In this document: positions 11,410-22,943 of the stretch, one piece after another
Position numbering within the stretch: position 1 is the stretch's first letter
How the letters are laid out: each line of letters begins with the position of its first letter
Source: Panaeolus papilionaceus
Taxonomy: Eukaryota > Basidiomycota > Agaricomycetes > Agaricales
DNA length: 64,000 bases
Direction: 5' to 3'
Assembly: GCA_015501605.1 (NCBI GenBank)
Contig: JADNRZ010000002.1
Coordinates: 2,170,001 to 2,234,000 of the forward strand
Program-made: the position numbers and the translations under genes
The notes under the pieces: generated by a model
Databases searched by the model: none
What the model was told of the DNA's origin: nothing
What the model saw: only the letters and a program-made list of their open reading frames with translations

Positions 11410-14400
11410 ATGGCAAAGAGTCGTAAAACCAAGAAACGAAAAACAAATGAAGAGGTCTTTGTCGTAGGTGAGTTTTTCTGGTCTTGGACTGCAAGACAAG
11501 ACACTGATCAAAATTCAAGAGGTCATCACGAAAGCACGAGTAGTGGCTCCAGATACTGACGACGAAGACGTGCCTCCAAAAAATACAAAGGGAAAGGGAA
11601 AGGAAAAGCAGAAGCTACCAAAAGCAAAATGGGTATGTTTGATATCAGCACTTTGAACTACCCTTGTCAAATGCACACACTAATTATCTGTAGGAATACT
11701 ACGTGAAAGTTCGTGGCCTTATTCCATTCAAGAACTTAACTGATAGCGCTTCCTCCATAGTGGGCAGGATATGGTTCAGACGCTGACAGGTACTCTCAGT
11801 AGGGTTCATCATTATTTTCTCTTGCTGACTGCCAGCTAGCTGGGAACCACAGGAAAACGTTTCCTCTTGTGTTCGGCTGCTACAAAGTTTCTGGGACCAT
11901 GTAGGAACTGATAACAAAGACTATTTACCTGGTTATGAGGTGTCAGCGAAAGAAAGCTGGATCAGTGCGATATCATGCCATTGCAACCGTTTCATAGCTA
12001 ACGTCCTATCGCATCTAGAGAAAGAAAAGGCGTTCTTCGTCCGGGAACTCAAGAGTGAGGTCAGTAAGACCAAGAAAGGGAGTGATAAATCCAAGTCGAA
12101 GGTGTGTAGCTCTACAATAGTAACATGTCAGCATATTTTGACGAATGTTGGATAAAGAGACGAAAGGCGTCTCCGTCTGAGCCCTCGAAGCGGCCCTCGA
12201 AAGAGAAGAAGGTGATCTGAGATTCTATGCAAGCCCCAGTAAACAACGTTCTTAGATTTGATAATAGGTCTCGATTAAAGAAGAATCTTCAGACGACGAC
12301 CGCCCCCTAGCCTTGAACTTTCCATCGCGACCAGCACCTCCTCGACCAGAGCCAGTTGTCATCCCTGGCAAGAGAAAGCGGATGGTAGTATCATCAGACG
12401 ATGAAGACTCGGTAAGCAACACGCCAATTATGCTACATCGTATCTGACCTCTTATCCAAGGACGATATCGAAGGTGTCAACGATACGGAGCATGATCCCA
12501 AACCAGCCCCTACTTCTGTTCCACCTGCAGTTGTCTCAGATGTTGTTGAAACATTGGCCCAAGCTCAGTCGCCCTTGTTTTCAGCGACGAGCTTATCCCC
12601 TACCCCTACCCCTGCACCTGCACCTGCACCTGCACCTCCCGCTGAGGCAAAGGCTCCTACCCAAAAGCTTCCAGTACAGAAGCCATCTATACCTAAGCCA
12701 GCCATGTCAGCCCCGAAACCCCTTCCCCCGCCTCTCCCCTCACGCATGTCCCAACCCAAGCCTTTGCCCACACGCCCCAGAGTTGATACCTCGAGTGTGG
12801 CGCCTAAAGAAATGGCCAGCGTTGTGCGCACACCGGCGGCCGCTATCTCCACCACATCGACATCGACAGGCATTCCTACTAAACAGCGAGTTGGACTGGG
12901 CGCGATGAATCCTATCCAACCCAAGGAAGTTTATTCCAGGCCAGCTCTCATGCCCACTCGGACTGCGAGTGATACTCTCCAGAACCTTAGCTTCAAAAAA
13001 TTCACAACGCAGTCAACAAGTAATCAGGCTCCAAAACACAATGAAACGCCAGTGGATACTCGCCCATCTGAAGTGCCAGCAAGTACCCCCGTTGTCAGAT
13101 CTGCTGACCGAACGCCGATACCTAGCCCGGTGGTGAATGCTCCTCAGGTTGCCTCAGGCTCATTTTCAACTATGTATGTTATAATTCAATAATCTGTCTC
13201 AATAGTCTAATCATAAAAGTCCCCAACAAGCTCATCGTCGCAAAGATTCTACGATGCAGGAGGTTGATAACTTCCTTCAGGATTTGATGGACCCACAGTA
13301 TGCCCTCTGTTCTCATATTCTTGACATGTGGTTGCTCTAACATGACTTCATAGAATGGCTGCTCCTCTTGTGTACGGAGCACTTTTGTATCACAACTTGT
13401 AACCGTTCTGACAACTTGTCTAGTCCTCAACCAGACACCCCAGTAGAACTCGTGCCACGTCCATTGCACAAACCTGTTGCAGCAGCGCCTGAGAAGTACA
13501 TGAATTTCTATCCAAAATAACCATCACTAATGGGCCCACAGGAAACAATCCCAGCGTTATAAATGGGAAGGCGAGTTGTCTCTCAACCCCTCTGGAAAAG
13601 CTCTTTGTCGAGTCAAGCTGGTTGAAACGACCACTCCTTCTGGACTTAACCTCAAAATTGCCATGGCAGCAATTCAAGCCATTGTTGTGTCGGACGTATT
13701 CCAGTTGATGGACATATGCACCATGTTGGCTATTTTTCGACCTTTTACACACCTAGGGGCCCTAGTACCACAGAGCGGAGACGACAAGAGTTCCTTTCAG
13801 GTTTTCCACAAATATTTTCTGAAAAATCTCAAGGTAACACATAATCATTATCAACTGTGTTTGTCTCATACGTTTCCAGGTTTTCCTCTTGCCTATTGTT
13901 ATGGACAATGCGACCGTTGGTCAGATATTGATTTGTCCTGTGGAGATTATAAAGGCTATAACTAAGAAGGACCCGGCTGTCCAGCAAGCTGGGATGTTTG
14001 CGGCTGTCGTTTTGCCCTACGCATTGAGCCCGAAGCAAAAGCAGCTCTCCATGTTTGCGCCGACGCTTCTGGAGCCGTCACCCTATCTGCCACTAGACGT
14101 CAAAGTGTTCCCCCGGTGGAGTTCAACCCTCAAGAAAACCCCGCTCTTCCATTTGGGCATGAGGATACTACGATTCCCTCAAGAGCTTTTTGTGTGGTTT
14201 TTGACACCCAAAGACCGTACTTACACCCTCTTCCCCTATATACCCATTTCTCCTGAGCATGAACAACAAACCCATCTCCTTCTCTCCGTGATGAACCAGA
14301 CGCCAACACCATTCGTGGATATTCGTGCAGAATCAAGACTCATTTTCATTCACAATTCTGCTTTGCACATGTTACACACGTTGCCGCAACTGGCGGAGAG

Positions 14401-15241
14401 AAAACTTAAAATCCATCCTTGGCCCCTTCATTTTTACACCTACGGGTCGCTTACCACGTCTGGTAAGCTTCCTCCAGTTGAGGAAATCTATCCTTGCGGT
14501 ACGGTTTTACCAACAATAACAGCTTTTCAACTGACTGACATCATATATAGGTGGCGTTGTTACATTCTCAGCCCTGGCGATTTATCGCAACCCTTTGGAA
14601 GTATGTCACAGAATTGAGCAAATCAACAAGCATCCATTATGGGCGTGTTACCTGGCACCAGAAGTTCTTGGAGTTCTCACTAAACTCTTGTTCGGCAAAG
14701 CAGATCCCTTCGTAGAGTTGACAAAGTTCGTCTGCTCATCTACCATTGTCGATCTTTTGCTGACGGGAGTTATTTAGACCAAACTTCCCCTTGGATCCCA
14801 TTTTGCGCAGGATCGAGGATGGCGACATAGCATATGTTTCATCTCCACCAGACGACCCCAGCCAAAACGACGCTTGGTTGAAGAGATTTCTCTCCGCGGT
14901 AGCCCCTTCAAAAAGCAAAGCTTTGAATATGGCCGTTCATGATTATCTGAAGCTATACAAGGGAGTTGGCACGCATTTGGATATGTTAACGAAACTCGAG
15001 CACCACATGGCAGCCGACATGGTGAGGATGCAACGTCAACGAGCGCTTATGGCCAACTACCGGCGGTTTGTCATTATGACAGCAGATAGCGAGTTCAATG
15101 GTGCTCGCAATGGGGTAACTGATTTTCTTGATCGTGCTTGAACAAATTATTCACTACCTTTGCTTTTAGACGGAATGGATCCACGTTCGCCGGTTTGACT
15201 TTAAGGATATGTTCTTTCCGCAACAAGAAGTTGGCAGGTAG
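11410..15241 (+). CDS. Chromodomain protein with SPOC-like C-terminal half (Chp1-like candidate)
   Basis: Predicted chromatin reader. The first exons give a Lys/Arg-rich start, then NEEVFVVEVITKARVV, an acidic/Lys-rich insert, and after splicing KWEYYVKWAGYGSDADSWEP, LLQSFWDH. This is a chromodomain with the aromatic residues (F, W, Y) expected to cage methyl-lysine. A long low-complexity linker follows, with basic and Pro/Ser-rich stretches and a PAPAPAP run. From about 13555 comes YKWEGELSLNPSGKALCRVKL and then FHKYFLKNLKVFLLPIV and GQILICPVE, a layout resembling SPOC domains, followed by some 400 conserved-looking residues up to RFDFKDMFFPQQEVG. Schizosaccharomyces pombe Chp1 of the RITS complex pairs an N-terminal chromodomain with SPOC and PIN-like domains. 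The SPOC call and the Chp1 link are my inference. Many small introns; I resolved the chromodomain and C-terminal joins best. Confidence 0.72.
12611..12636 (+). repeat. CCTGCA hexamer microsatellite
   Basis: About four tandem CCTGCA units, flanked by degenerate CCTACC units, encoding an alternating Pro-Ala run in the linker of the chromodomain protein. Coding microsatellites of this kind vary between strains. Confidence 0.85.
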
Positions 15242-15383
15242 ACCTAAAAATTACTGCCAACTAACTATATTATTTGCTTTGGTGTAATGTGCCATAATGT
15301 CACTTGATGGTTTGTGTAAAACATTGTGTCCCTTCGTATCCCATGTAGTTTTGAGTAAGTGAGTTGCTCTGATGTGGCCACAG

Positions 15384-16250
15384 TTACATTAACGAGGACT
15401 CCCTCAATTGGTCCTGTATGGTAGTAAACTCTTCCATGGCGTCGGATGCTTGAACCTTGAGGGTTGTCAGTGTTCGTCGTACGAGAGAATAATACAAGCC
15501 ACCATACACTTTTCAGAACGTTCTTTGAGGATGAGTCTTGCAACTCGCCTGCAATGACCAATTCGTCCAGAATCTGCTCGAAAAATGAGTTTTCCCAATG
15601 GGACATGTGCGTTGACAGCATCGTACCGCGTAAGCCTTTTGGAAATTGAAAATTCTGGATGCATCGTGAACGCTGCAGACACGGATGCAGCAAAGAGAGT
15701 GCTCACAAGTCGAGTTCGCAAACCTGTTTTCATAGTTAGAATCTTTCGGGGAGTAGTGACAGGACATCTACACACATTTCCAAAATATCTGTCGAGCGAC
15801 TCGACGTAGCGATGGATAACTTCCAGCGTGATCAGCTCGTTGTCTTCTTCCCCGATTTCACAGATGAAAAAGAGGGAAGCGTAGCGCCGGTAAACAATCT
15901 GTTGGTGCACATTCGTTACTGGTGTCCATGCTTCAACCTACAATTTTTCGAACCTTTCTGCCTGAAAACACCGCAACCAAACATAGTCATACTCGCTTGT
16001 TAACTTGGCATGAAAGACTATGGCTACCTTTGTACTCGATGAAATTAGACATGCGCTGACGCCTACCAAGAGCCAGCTGCGAAACCTCTTGAATCGTTCT
16101 TGTTTTCACCTTTTGTGTCATCGGTAAAAACCATTTCGCAAGACGCAGTTTGCCTGATTCGAAACCCAGGACTGTAAGCAACTTGTATTATTTCCACTTT
16201 TACGGATGATGCGAACCTTGGCGGGACACAAGTAGGACATAGTGGATCAT
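15384..16250 (-). CDS. APS1: AP-1 complex subunit sigma (small adaptin)
   Basis: Small subunit of the clathrin adaptor AP-1, working in trans-Golgi and endosome sorting. The short first exon encodes [12 protein letters not shown] and splices into [11 protein letters not shown]. Further exons give [69 protein letters not shown] and [20 protein letters not shown], then a tail [16 protein letters not shown] before the stop at 15384-15386. The DNELITLE and SSKNVLK stretches fit AP-1 better than the AP-2 or AP-3 sigma chains. Several introns are 45-65 bases. The gene is convergent with the chromodomain gene, 142 bases apart. Confidence 0.92.
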
Positions 16251-16842
16251 CAGCAGTCTCTACCAGTCGCGATGTGATCGATTGAATGAATGAGTTGCCT
16301 TTTGCCGATTGGTTACTACGCTGTGGGGTCTTACTAGGGGTTGACCCAGTCCGACGAGGGCGCACTAGGTTTTAGAACGCCTCCAACTTTGGGAGAATGT
16401 TATATCCACGGAATTGGCACGAATCTGAAGCAAGGGTGGGTAGGAAAGATACCAAAGAAAGATGTTGATCATTGCATTCGGTATTAATAGCGACTTATGC
16501 AGGTTCTGTTGGTGCTAGCGTGCACTTCAGGGGCCAAGCGAAGCAATGCCCAGGATAGATGGCTCGGGCCGCGGTTGTGCCGCATTCTCATGTTATCAAG
16601 CACTTCTCCCTCGAGATCAGGGTGGACTGATCAAAAAGAAATGGACGTCAGTTTGACGTCAGGAAAATGCAGATATTGACAATGTTAAGAGATACTAGAC
16701 ATTGGACAGATGTTCTGTCTTTACTTGGCTATCGAAGCTCCAAAACAAGGATAACAAAAGGGGAGAGGGCAGAAAGGAGGGGGGTATTGGCATAATAGCC
16801 AAGGATACAAAAAAGTTTGATTCTTCTTATTCCGATTCTTTC
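16251..16842. other. Intergenic, AP-1 sigma promoter and 6PGL 3' end
   Basis: 592 bases between two minus-strand genes: the APS1 promoter on the left and the 3' UTR of 6-phosphogluconolactonase on the right. Short frames on both strands lack domains. No RNA gene is recognisable. Confidence 0.5.
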
Positions 16843-17675
16843 CTAAAGCTTGAACGCGGTCTTGGGGTAGGTAACTGCAGAGGACGCGTCGTCATCGACG
16901 AACCAGTAGAGTTGACCTGGGAAGCCTGGGCGGATTCTTGAGGAGGGAAGACCTTTCTCTGGATGATCCAAAACAGTAGAGAGAGTCTCTACTTTCTCCT
17001 TGCCCGCAGCGACGAAGGCGACACGGGCGGCGTGGTTGATGACGGGGAAAGTGAAAGTGACCCGCTTCGGAGGGGGCTTTGGGGAATCTTCAAGATAGGC
17101 AATCCAGCGATCTCCCTCAAAGAGGAGCTCGTGGTCGGGGAAGAGAGAAGCAGTGTGGCCATCTGGACCCATTCCGAGCAAGATGAGATCAAAGACGGGG
17201 AAGCGGGCAGAGTCTTTCTGAGCAAACTCTCTAATGAGATCCTTCTCGTATGCATCTGAGAGCTCCTCGAGATCGTTCATCAAGGAGGTGTCGATGGCAT
17301 GGACATTATCTGGAGGAATTTGGACCTGAGAGAAGAGAGCTTCCATGCATGCGCGGTGGTTGGAATCTGGATGGTCGAGAGGAACCACGCGTTCATCGAC
17401 ATAGAAAACCTGCCTATTAAAATAAGATAAAGTAAATGGAGGATGTAAGACTGAATAACCAACCAATGATCCCATTTTATAGCAGGGTTTCCGATAAGAC
17501 CAGCCAGCATCTTTGGAAGTGAGCCCCCTGATAGAGCGATTGTGAATCTGCCCTTTTTATCAATAGCATCTTTCTGAGTCTTTGCAACGAACTGAGCTAA
17601 AGACTGAATGATTTGGTCTTTGGATGAAAAGGAGTAGACGATTGGCTCATTTGGCTGGTGATGGACATTCGACAT
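16843..17675 (-). CDS. SOL: 6-phosphogluconolactonase
   Basis: Hydrolyses 6-phosphogluconolactone to 6-phosphogluconate, the second step of the oxidative pentose phosphate pathway. Two exons: the first (17675 to about 17463) encodes MSNVHHQPNEPIVYSF, KKGRFTIALSGGSLPKMLAG and IKWDHW. The second starts QVFYVDERVVPLDHPDSNHR and contains the family signature LILLGMGPDGHTASLFPDH and PVINHAARVAFVAAGKEK, ending YPKTAFKL. About 257 residues, normal for the SOL/DevB family, with the conserved DER and GPDGHTAS residues intact. It is divergent in function from no neighbour, but GND1, the next enzyme in the pathway, lies about 14 kb to the left. Confidence 0.95.
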
Positions 17676-17754
17676 GATGTTTCAAATCAGAAAATAAAAA
17701 GAAGAATAATGAATTATATACACATGATCATGACGTCATTTACAGCAAATGCAA

Positions 17755-18752
17755 CTAATCCGCTTTTCCCAAATCAATGTACATCGACGGTACTCTTGGG
17801 ACAGGTGGTGCAGATGGAGAGGTCATAAATTCACTACTTTCAGGCTGAGACATCACTCGAGAGTGTCGATTCATGGTGGTGGGTATTTCGGCTAAATGTA
17901 AATATATTTAATTAGTGTCAAGACAACCTACACACAACAACACTTACGAGTAGACTCAGAGGCTGACACCCATCTATCCACCAAACTTCGACGCTCAAAT
18001 CTGTCCCCAGCATCCAATGTATTCGTCCTCATTCGTCTCAGTGGATCCGCAGGAATAATATCAGTTCCTGTAGCCAAAGGTGCCGGCAAGACGATTTGCA
18101 TCTGGCTATGCCGACGATGTGGAAGACCTCGCAAAGTATTTCGGCTTGCTTTAGAATAAATAGTGCTGTGAGATGACGCTATTGACATTGGTCTTTGGCG
18201 TCGGCTGGGTACTGGATAGTGGTGTGTTCCAAGATTTGACATTGACGAGCGTTCTCTTGGACCCATACCGGGTGAGGATATGTATGAATTGGAAGCTGAG
18301 AAAGGGGTATTCATGTGTCCTGGTTCACTTGAAGATGTGAGGGATGAGGATGACCCAGCTCGAGCGGGATTGAATTGGAAACTTGGTAGCGCGAGTGTAT
18401 GTGAACTGGCTGGAGAAAGGCTTGACGAAATGTCTGTCACAGTGGTCGCGTCTGGGCTGGGTGGCGGATGTTTTGCTATCAATGATGTTGTACTACCACC
18501 TCTTGGCGACGGCGTCCCGAAAGAGTGATGTGCGGACAGTGAAGAGTTGGGATACCATGTCTGTGAAGTGGGCAGAGTTGCCTCCAACTTTGCTATATGA
18601 AATTCCCTATGATGAGCCAAAGGTTGTATAGGAGGAAGGGGTGCCGAGGTGGAAGTGATGCGCTTTAGGACTCTTGTAAGGATAAGAACAAAGATGAATG
18701 CCCCAATAGCCGAAAATACAGCAATAATAATGATAGTATCTCGAGACAGCAT
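17755..18752 (-). CDS. Single-pass membrane protein with Ser-rich tail, unknown function
   Basis: I do not recognise this gene. The start ATG at 18752 is followed by a hydrophobic segment, IIIIAVFSAIGAFIFVLILT (residues about 7-26), then a basic residue cluster (RVLKR) and a long Ser/Pro/Thr-rich, probably cytoplasmic tail with little predicted fold. One intron (about 17885-17947) splices the tail to a final exon ending PRVPSTYIDLGKAD-like sequence. Positive charges after the helix suggest an N-out, C-in anchor. It is divergent to the PXA-domain gene with 195 bases between start codons, so shared regulation is possible but unproven. Confidence 0.7.
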
Positions 18753-18947
18753 TCTCAAAATAAACGTTGAGAATGCTGAACAGCGAGAAATAAATTAAGA
18801 AAAAGAGCGACAAATGTTTAAATAAAAAAAGAGCGGATGATGGTGGCTGGCAGGAGGAGAACAAAAACTGTGAGTGTTTGTATTAATATTCTTAGGAGAA
18901 GGATCTTATTAATCATGTGACTATTTATAACCTTGGTCCTAACTTCA

Positions 18948-20446
18948 ATGCCACCATCGTTGGCCAGCAGACTACTATTCCATTCAAACCAGCCAACTCC
19001 TCTTTTTGAACCAGAATTAAATTCAGAAATCTACGATTTTATTGCTCTGGCTCTTAGGGCTTATGTCTCTCCATGGTGGTCAAAATTATCAAGATACGAC
19101 AAAGACTTTTTACCGCTCATAACAAGAATCCTTCTAAACGTTATAGCTACCCTTCATACAAGACTCGCTCAAATTCATTTATCATCTCTTGTCTATCATG
19201 ATCTCTCAACAATCTTGACACAGCATTATATCGACTACAGGAATGCACAAGCAAAGACTTCTACTTCCTACGCCTCGGGTGGTGCTACCTCTTTCCAGTC
19301 TCTCTTTGCCAACCTTCAACCTCATATGGCTCTGTCAACAGACGGTGCTATAGATCCAGAGTACTATCGTCAAATAGTAGACCATATTCTCAAAGTCTGT
19401 CTTCCACCAGAAGACTACGAGCCAGAGTCTGAGCGCATCATCGTCCGCGAAATCATCGTCAAGGTCCTGGTCAATGATGTTATTCCAAAGATCATTCAGC
19501 CATGGTTCATTCAGAAAACCATTCTTGATTTAATTGGACATCCTGACCCTCCTCCATCTTATACCGTGAGTCTGCCATTTATTCCCCATTTATTTTTATT
19601 TTAACTCTAATGTCTTGTGGTCAGCCTATACCACCTCCTTCCACCGCCTTTTCTTTCCAACAACTCATTGTGATTGTCTTGTCCGCATTACAGTCCTTTT
19701 CTGGAGCATGTCTCGCTCTCATAAACACCTACAAGTCTGCCATCCACACAATTAAACTTGTCAATCAATCCCCCCCTCGTTCACCCAAGCCCCCTCCCGC
19801 TACCCCCAATCTCCTCCCCCCTTCTCCCAACCACATTGAACGTGCTCCGTCAATATCAACCGCTCCATCCACTACCTCATCTATATCGTCTAAAATTGCT
19901 CCATCAACCTTTTCTGCGACTCCTATACCTTCCATATTGCATATCAGCACACCATCCCCACCATTCAGTCCCGATTATGATTACGCCTTCCCTATCCTTC
20001 GCCTCCTGACTGAGATTACTTCCGCCTCCTCTCGCTTTGCATCCACGATACTCGTCACCTTGATTACTATGATAGCCACCGCCTTTTCTCCTTTTCTCGA
20101 CAAACTCCTGCCTCACATGCTTCACTCTTTCCTTTCTCCTCAGTTCATACTGAACAGCACACGTCTAGCCAAACGGACCATGTTTCCGAATGGCTATCCG
20201 GGACCGTCTCCAATTGAACCGACACCTGAAGAGCAGGCCGAGATCCGCGCAAAGCTCGTGGCGTGGCGTGGTTCAGGCGGCATCGCACTCGTTGCACCCA
20301 TTCTCCTTGGTCCTGATCCATCTGCTACCCTTGGCGCAGCTCTAGATCCTCTGAGCGATGCTCAATGCAACCTCCGACTGGTTATTTTCATGCTTGATAG
20401 AGTATTACTCGCCTTGTTCCCAGAATTGGGCGCAACCTTGCCCTGA
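18948..20446 (+). CDS. PXA-domain protein
   Basis: Carries a PX-associated (PXA) domain in its first 200 residues: alternating helices with YVSPWWSKLSRYDKDFLPLI, LAQIHLSSLVYHDLSTILTQ and QHYIDYRNAQ, then the conserved LLPPEDYESE-like stretch CLPPEDYEPESERIIVREI. PXA domains occur in sorting nexins SNX13/19 and yeast Mdm1, which tether the ER to endosomes, vacuoles or lipid droplets. One intron (about 19567-19624) leads to a Pro/Ser-rich linker (PSP and SIS runs) and a C-terminal helical region with hydrophobic segments (ASTILVTLITMIATAFSPFL). There is no PX, RGS or nexin-C domain, so this is a PXA-only protein of about 480 residues. Its specific role is unknown. Confidence 0.85.
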
Positions 20447-20628
20447 GCGTTTGCTGCTCAGTATCTTATTGCTTCATTTTATCCCACAGCTACATCGAAC
20501 CACATCGCCATTTATTTCACCTGTACTTTAAACGTGTTGTCTCGTTATTTTACCCTACTGTATACTCCTTTACGACCCTTTATGTTTGTTGTAATCCGAT
20601 CACGACTTTACGATGGCCTTCGACGACC

Positions 20629-21425
20629 CTACTTAACCTTCTTGGTCTCCGCGACAGCAGGTTGACCAAAGTAATACCTCTTGCGGCCCACACCATAGAA
20701 CCAGCAATGCCTAGCCAAAATGATCGTGACGAATTCCCAAACACAAACTAGACTCTGGCTTACCTAGAGACGTGTAACAACACCACGAAAGTTAGGTTTC
20801 CATGGGTCGTGGTATTCCACATCCAAGGATTATACTTCCACTCTTCTGGGAGGTAGATGTAGGTCAAGGTCATGCTAGAGATTGTGTTAGTGTCCCCGTT
20901 CGTCCTGTAAGAACTGAACAGTCGCCTACTGAGTCACCTAGAAATGGAATGAGCGATTCGAACCATGCCACAAACGACAGTTTACTTACATCTGCAAGTC
21001 CAAGGCAGAATAAGAGTGTGCCGGTCATTTTTTCTTGAAGATCGAGGCGGTCTTGGAAGGAATCTCGAATACTCCGGAAGATGAGTGAAGTGATGACGAA
21101 GATCAGCATATAGCCTAGATAGCACCATGGTTCGGATGAGTTGATGGAAGCAAATTTTCGAAACGACGTACAGATAGCGAGCTGCCAGATGGCAATCACT
21201 GCTCGTGCATCGAGGTCCTTAGGTGGGGGTCCAGTAGGAGGAACGAGCTCATTGTAAAACCAACTCGCGCCTTCCTTCAATGACATGACGAAAGGGCCGA
21301 CCTCAGATACTACGATCGAAGAACATTAGCACGATTCACAGCGTAGATGAGGTGATGTGCTTACTGGGTTCCAAGTATAGGAACAAGAATTTATAGTAAC
21401 CAGGCAGAGCGGGATAGGGTTTCAT
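20629..21425 (-). CDS. Small multi-pass membrane protein, paralogue A (DUF7704-like)
   Basis: Exons join to MKPYPALPGYYKFLFLYLEP, ISEVGPFVMSLKEGASWFYN, ARAVIAIWQLAICYMLIFVI, FRSIRDSFQDRLDLQEKMTG, TLLFCLGLAD, then MWNTTTHGNLTFVVLL and GRKRYYFGQPAVAETKKVK. Four hydrophobic segments are visible. The layout resembles the small fungal membrane-protein family annotated DUF7704; that name is from memory, not a search. The next gene (21852-22745) has the same exon order and the same closing RYYFGQPA motif, so the two are tandem duplicates. The C-terminal lysines (KKVK) could act as an ER-retention type signal, which paralogue B lacks. Function unknown. Confidence 0.75.
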
Positions 21426-21851
21426 GGCGGAAAAGAATTGCTATCGAAGTTGTAAAGCGCGCTGGGGCGTGGATCGCTACAAATGTACAAATCTTTTGCG
21501 AGCGACAAGGCTTTTATATGGGCCATCTTCAACACGTTTCTTTAGATAATGGAGGTTGGGGACATGTGGTTGAGCCTTTACGATAATGTATGTACGTCCG
21601 AACCGGCTTCTTGCGGTGCTTTTCGATAGGGTCTGAGCCAAGTCTGAACTCGTTTCGGAAACCTCAGCAGGATGCCCAATGGCTTTCGTCCTTTCCGTCA
21701 AGAAGAATATGATTACCGAACAATTGTACACGTTCTGTATATGACATAGCGTATGAAATACTGTAGATCAGGCTAGTTCCAGTTGTTATCGGCTTCCGAC
21801 TTATCGATCCATTGACTTGTAGTATGATCAATGAATACAGTCCTTTGCACC
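21426..21851. other. Spacer between tandem paralogues
   Basis: 426 bases: promoter of paralogue A and 3' UTR of paralogue B. An 84-codon frame at 21477-21731 (-) has no similarity to either paralogue that I can see. No duplicated spacer sequence is evident. Confidence 0.5.
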
Positions 21852-22745
21852 CTAATTATACTTTGCGCCCTTCGCAGCGGGCTGCCCAAAGTAGTATCTG
21901 GTCCTTCCGATTCCAGCCCACCACGCAACTCTGTTTACAGTAATACAAGACCATATGTCAGGAACATCAACACGTTGCAGTGGAGGTCGGAAGTGTGACA
22001 CTAACCTGCACAGGAACAACACAATGACCACGGTGATGTTACCATGTGTCATACTGTTCCACTCTAATGGGGCGTATCTCAATTCCAAGGGAAGGCCAAA
22101 GAACGACGCCGCGATGCTGCATGGCAAGGAGAAATCGACAAATGAGGTTAAACCAACTCACGATGTCAGGTAAGAATCTGAATGTGTACGCACTGTGTCA
22201 ACTAAATATTCACGATATCGAATCATTTTGATGGAATTGAAAAGGTTTAGAACGCTGACTGGTCAAAGATATGGCCGACGCTTACATCTGCGATTCCGAG
22301 AGCAAGGAATGCGGCACCCAGGATTCGCTCCTGAGCTACACCGTTATTGGGCACTGCATCGCGAATTGCGCGGAAAACGAATGAAGATATCATGCCAAGA
22401 AGGAGGTAGCCTGGTCAATGCGTAAGTAAAAATCAAGAGCAAAATGCTCGTTTTTCTGGGGATACGAACAATTCGCCAATTGCCAGACCGCCATGAGCGT
22501 TCGACCATCGTCGATGGTAGCGGGGTGGGGTTGGACGCTTGGGATAAGTTGATGGTGGAACCATGAAGGACCATTGGTTACCCAGACCATCAAAAAAGGA
22601 GCAAGAGTGGACACTGTTCAAGACAATGCTCGAGGTCAACCACGATCGAGAGAGGTTTATTCTGTCACGTACTAGGTTCGAGATACAGAAACAGAAGCCT
22701 GTAAAAGCCAGACAAAGCAGGGAATGTATCTTCAGAGGTCGTCAT
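21852..22745 (-). CDS. Small multi-pass membrane protein, paralogue B (DUF7704-like)
   Basis: Exons join to MTTSEDTFPALSGFYRLLFL, YLEPMSTLAPFLMVWVTNGP, WFHHQLIPSVQPHPATIDDG, RTLMAVWQLANCYLLLGMIS, FRAIRDAVPNNGVAQERILG, AAFLALGIAD, then LEWNSMTHGNITVVIVLF and GRTRYYFGQPAAKGAKYN. Shared with paralogue A at matching places: FLYLEP, the AVWQLA-type helix, FR(S/A)IRD, LGLAD/LGIAD, THGN(L/I)T and RYYFGQPA. Both genes have the intron that splits the CY dipeptide after WQLA. Four hydrophobic segments. Divergent to the CofD-like gene, 198 bases between start codons. Function unknown. Confidence 0.75.
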
Positions 22746-22943
22746 TTCGTGTTGATATCAAAGTTGTAATAAACGTCCGAGGTTTATGTTCAAGGGCAAG
22801 TTTGTTGGATGATTCAAATGTGGCCAAGACGCGTCGCAGGGATGCGTGAACAAATTCACACAGTACTTTTCTAAACTTGGAATCGTACCCCTACATCGTG
22901 TCCATTTTTAGAACATCACTCTTTCCCCTCCACACCAACCACC

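Noticed and set aside
22436..22448. Perfect palindrome GAGCAAAATGCTC, similar to a copper-response half site
   Set aside because: It lies in an intron of a membrane-protein gene, is a single copy and is short enough to occur by chance.
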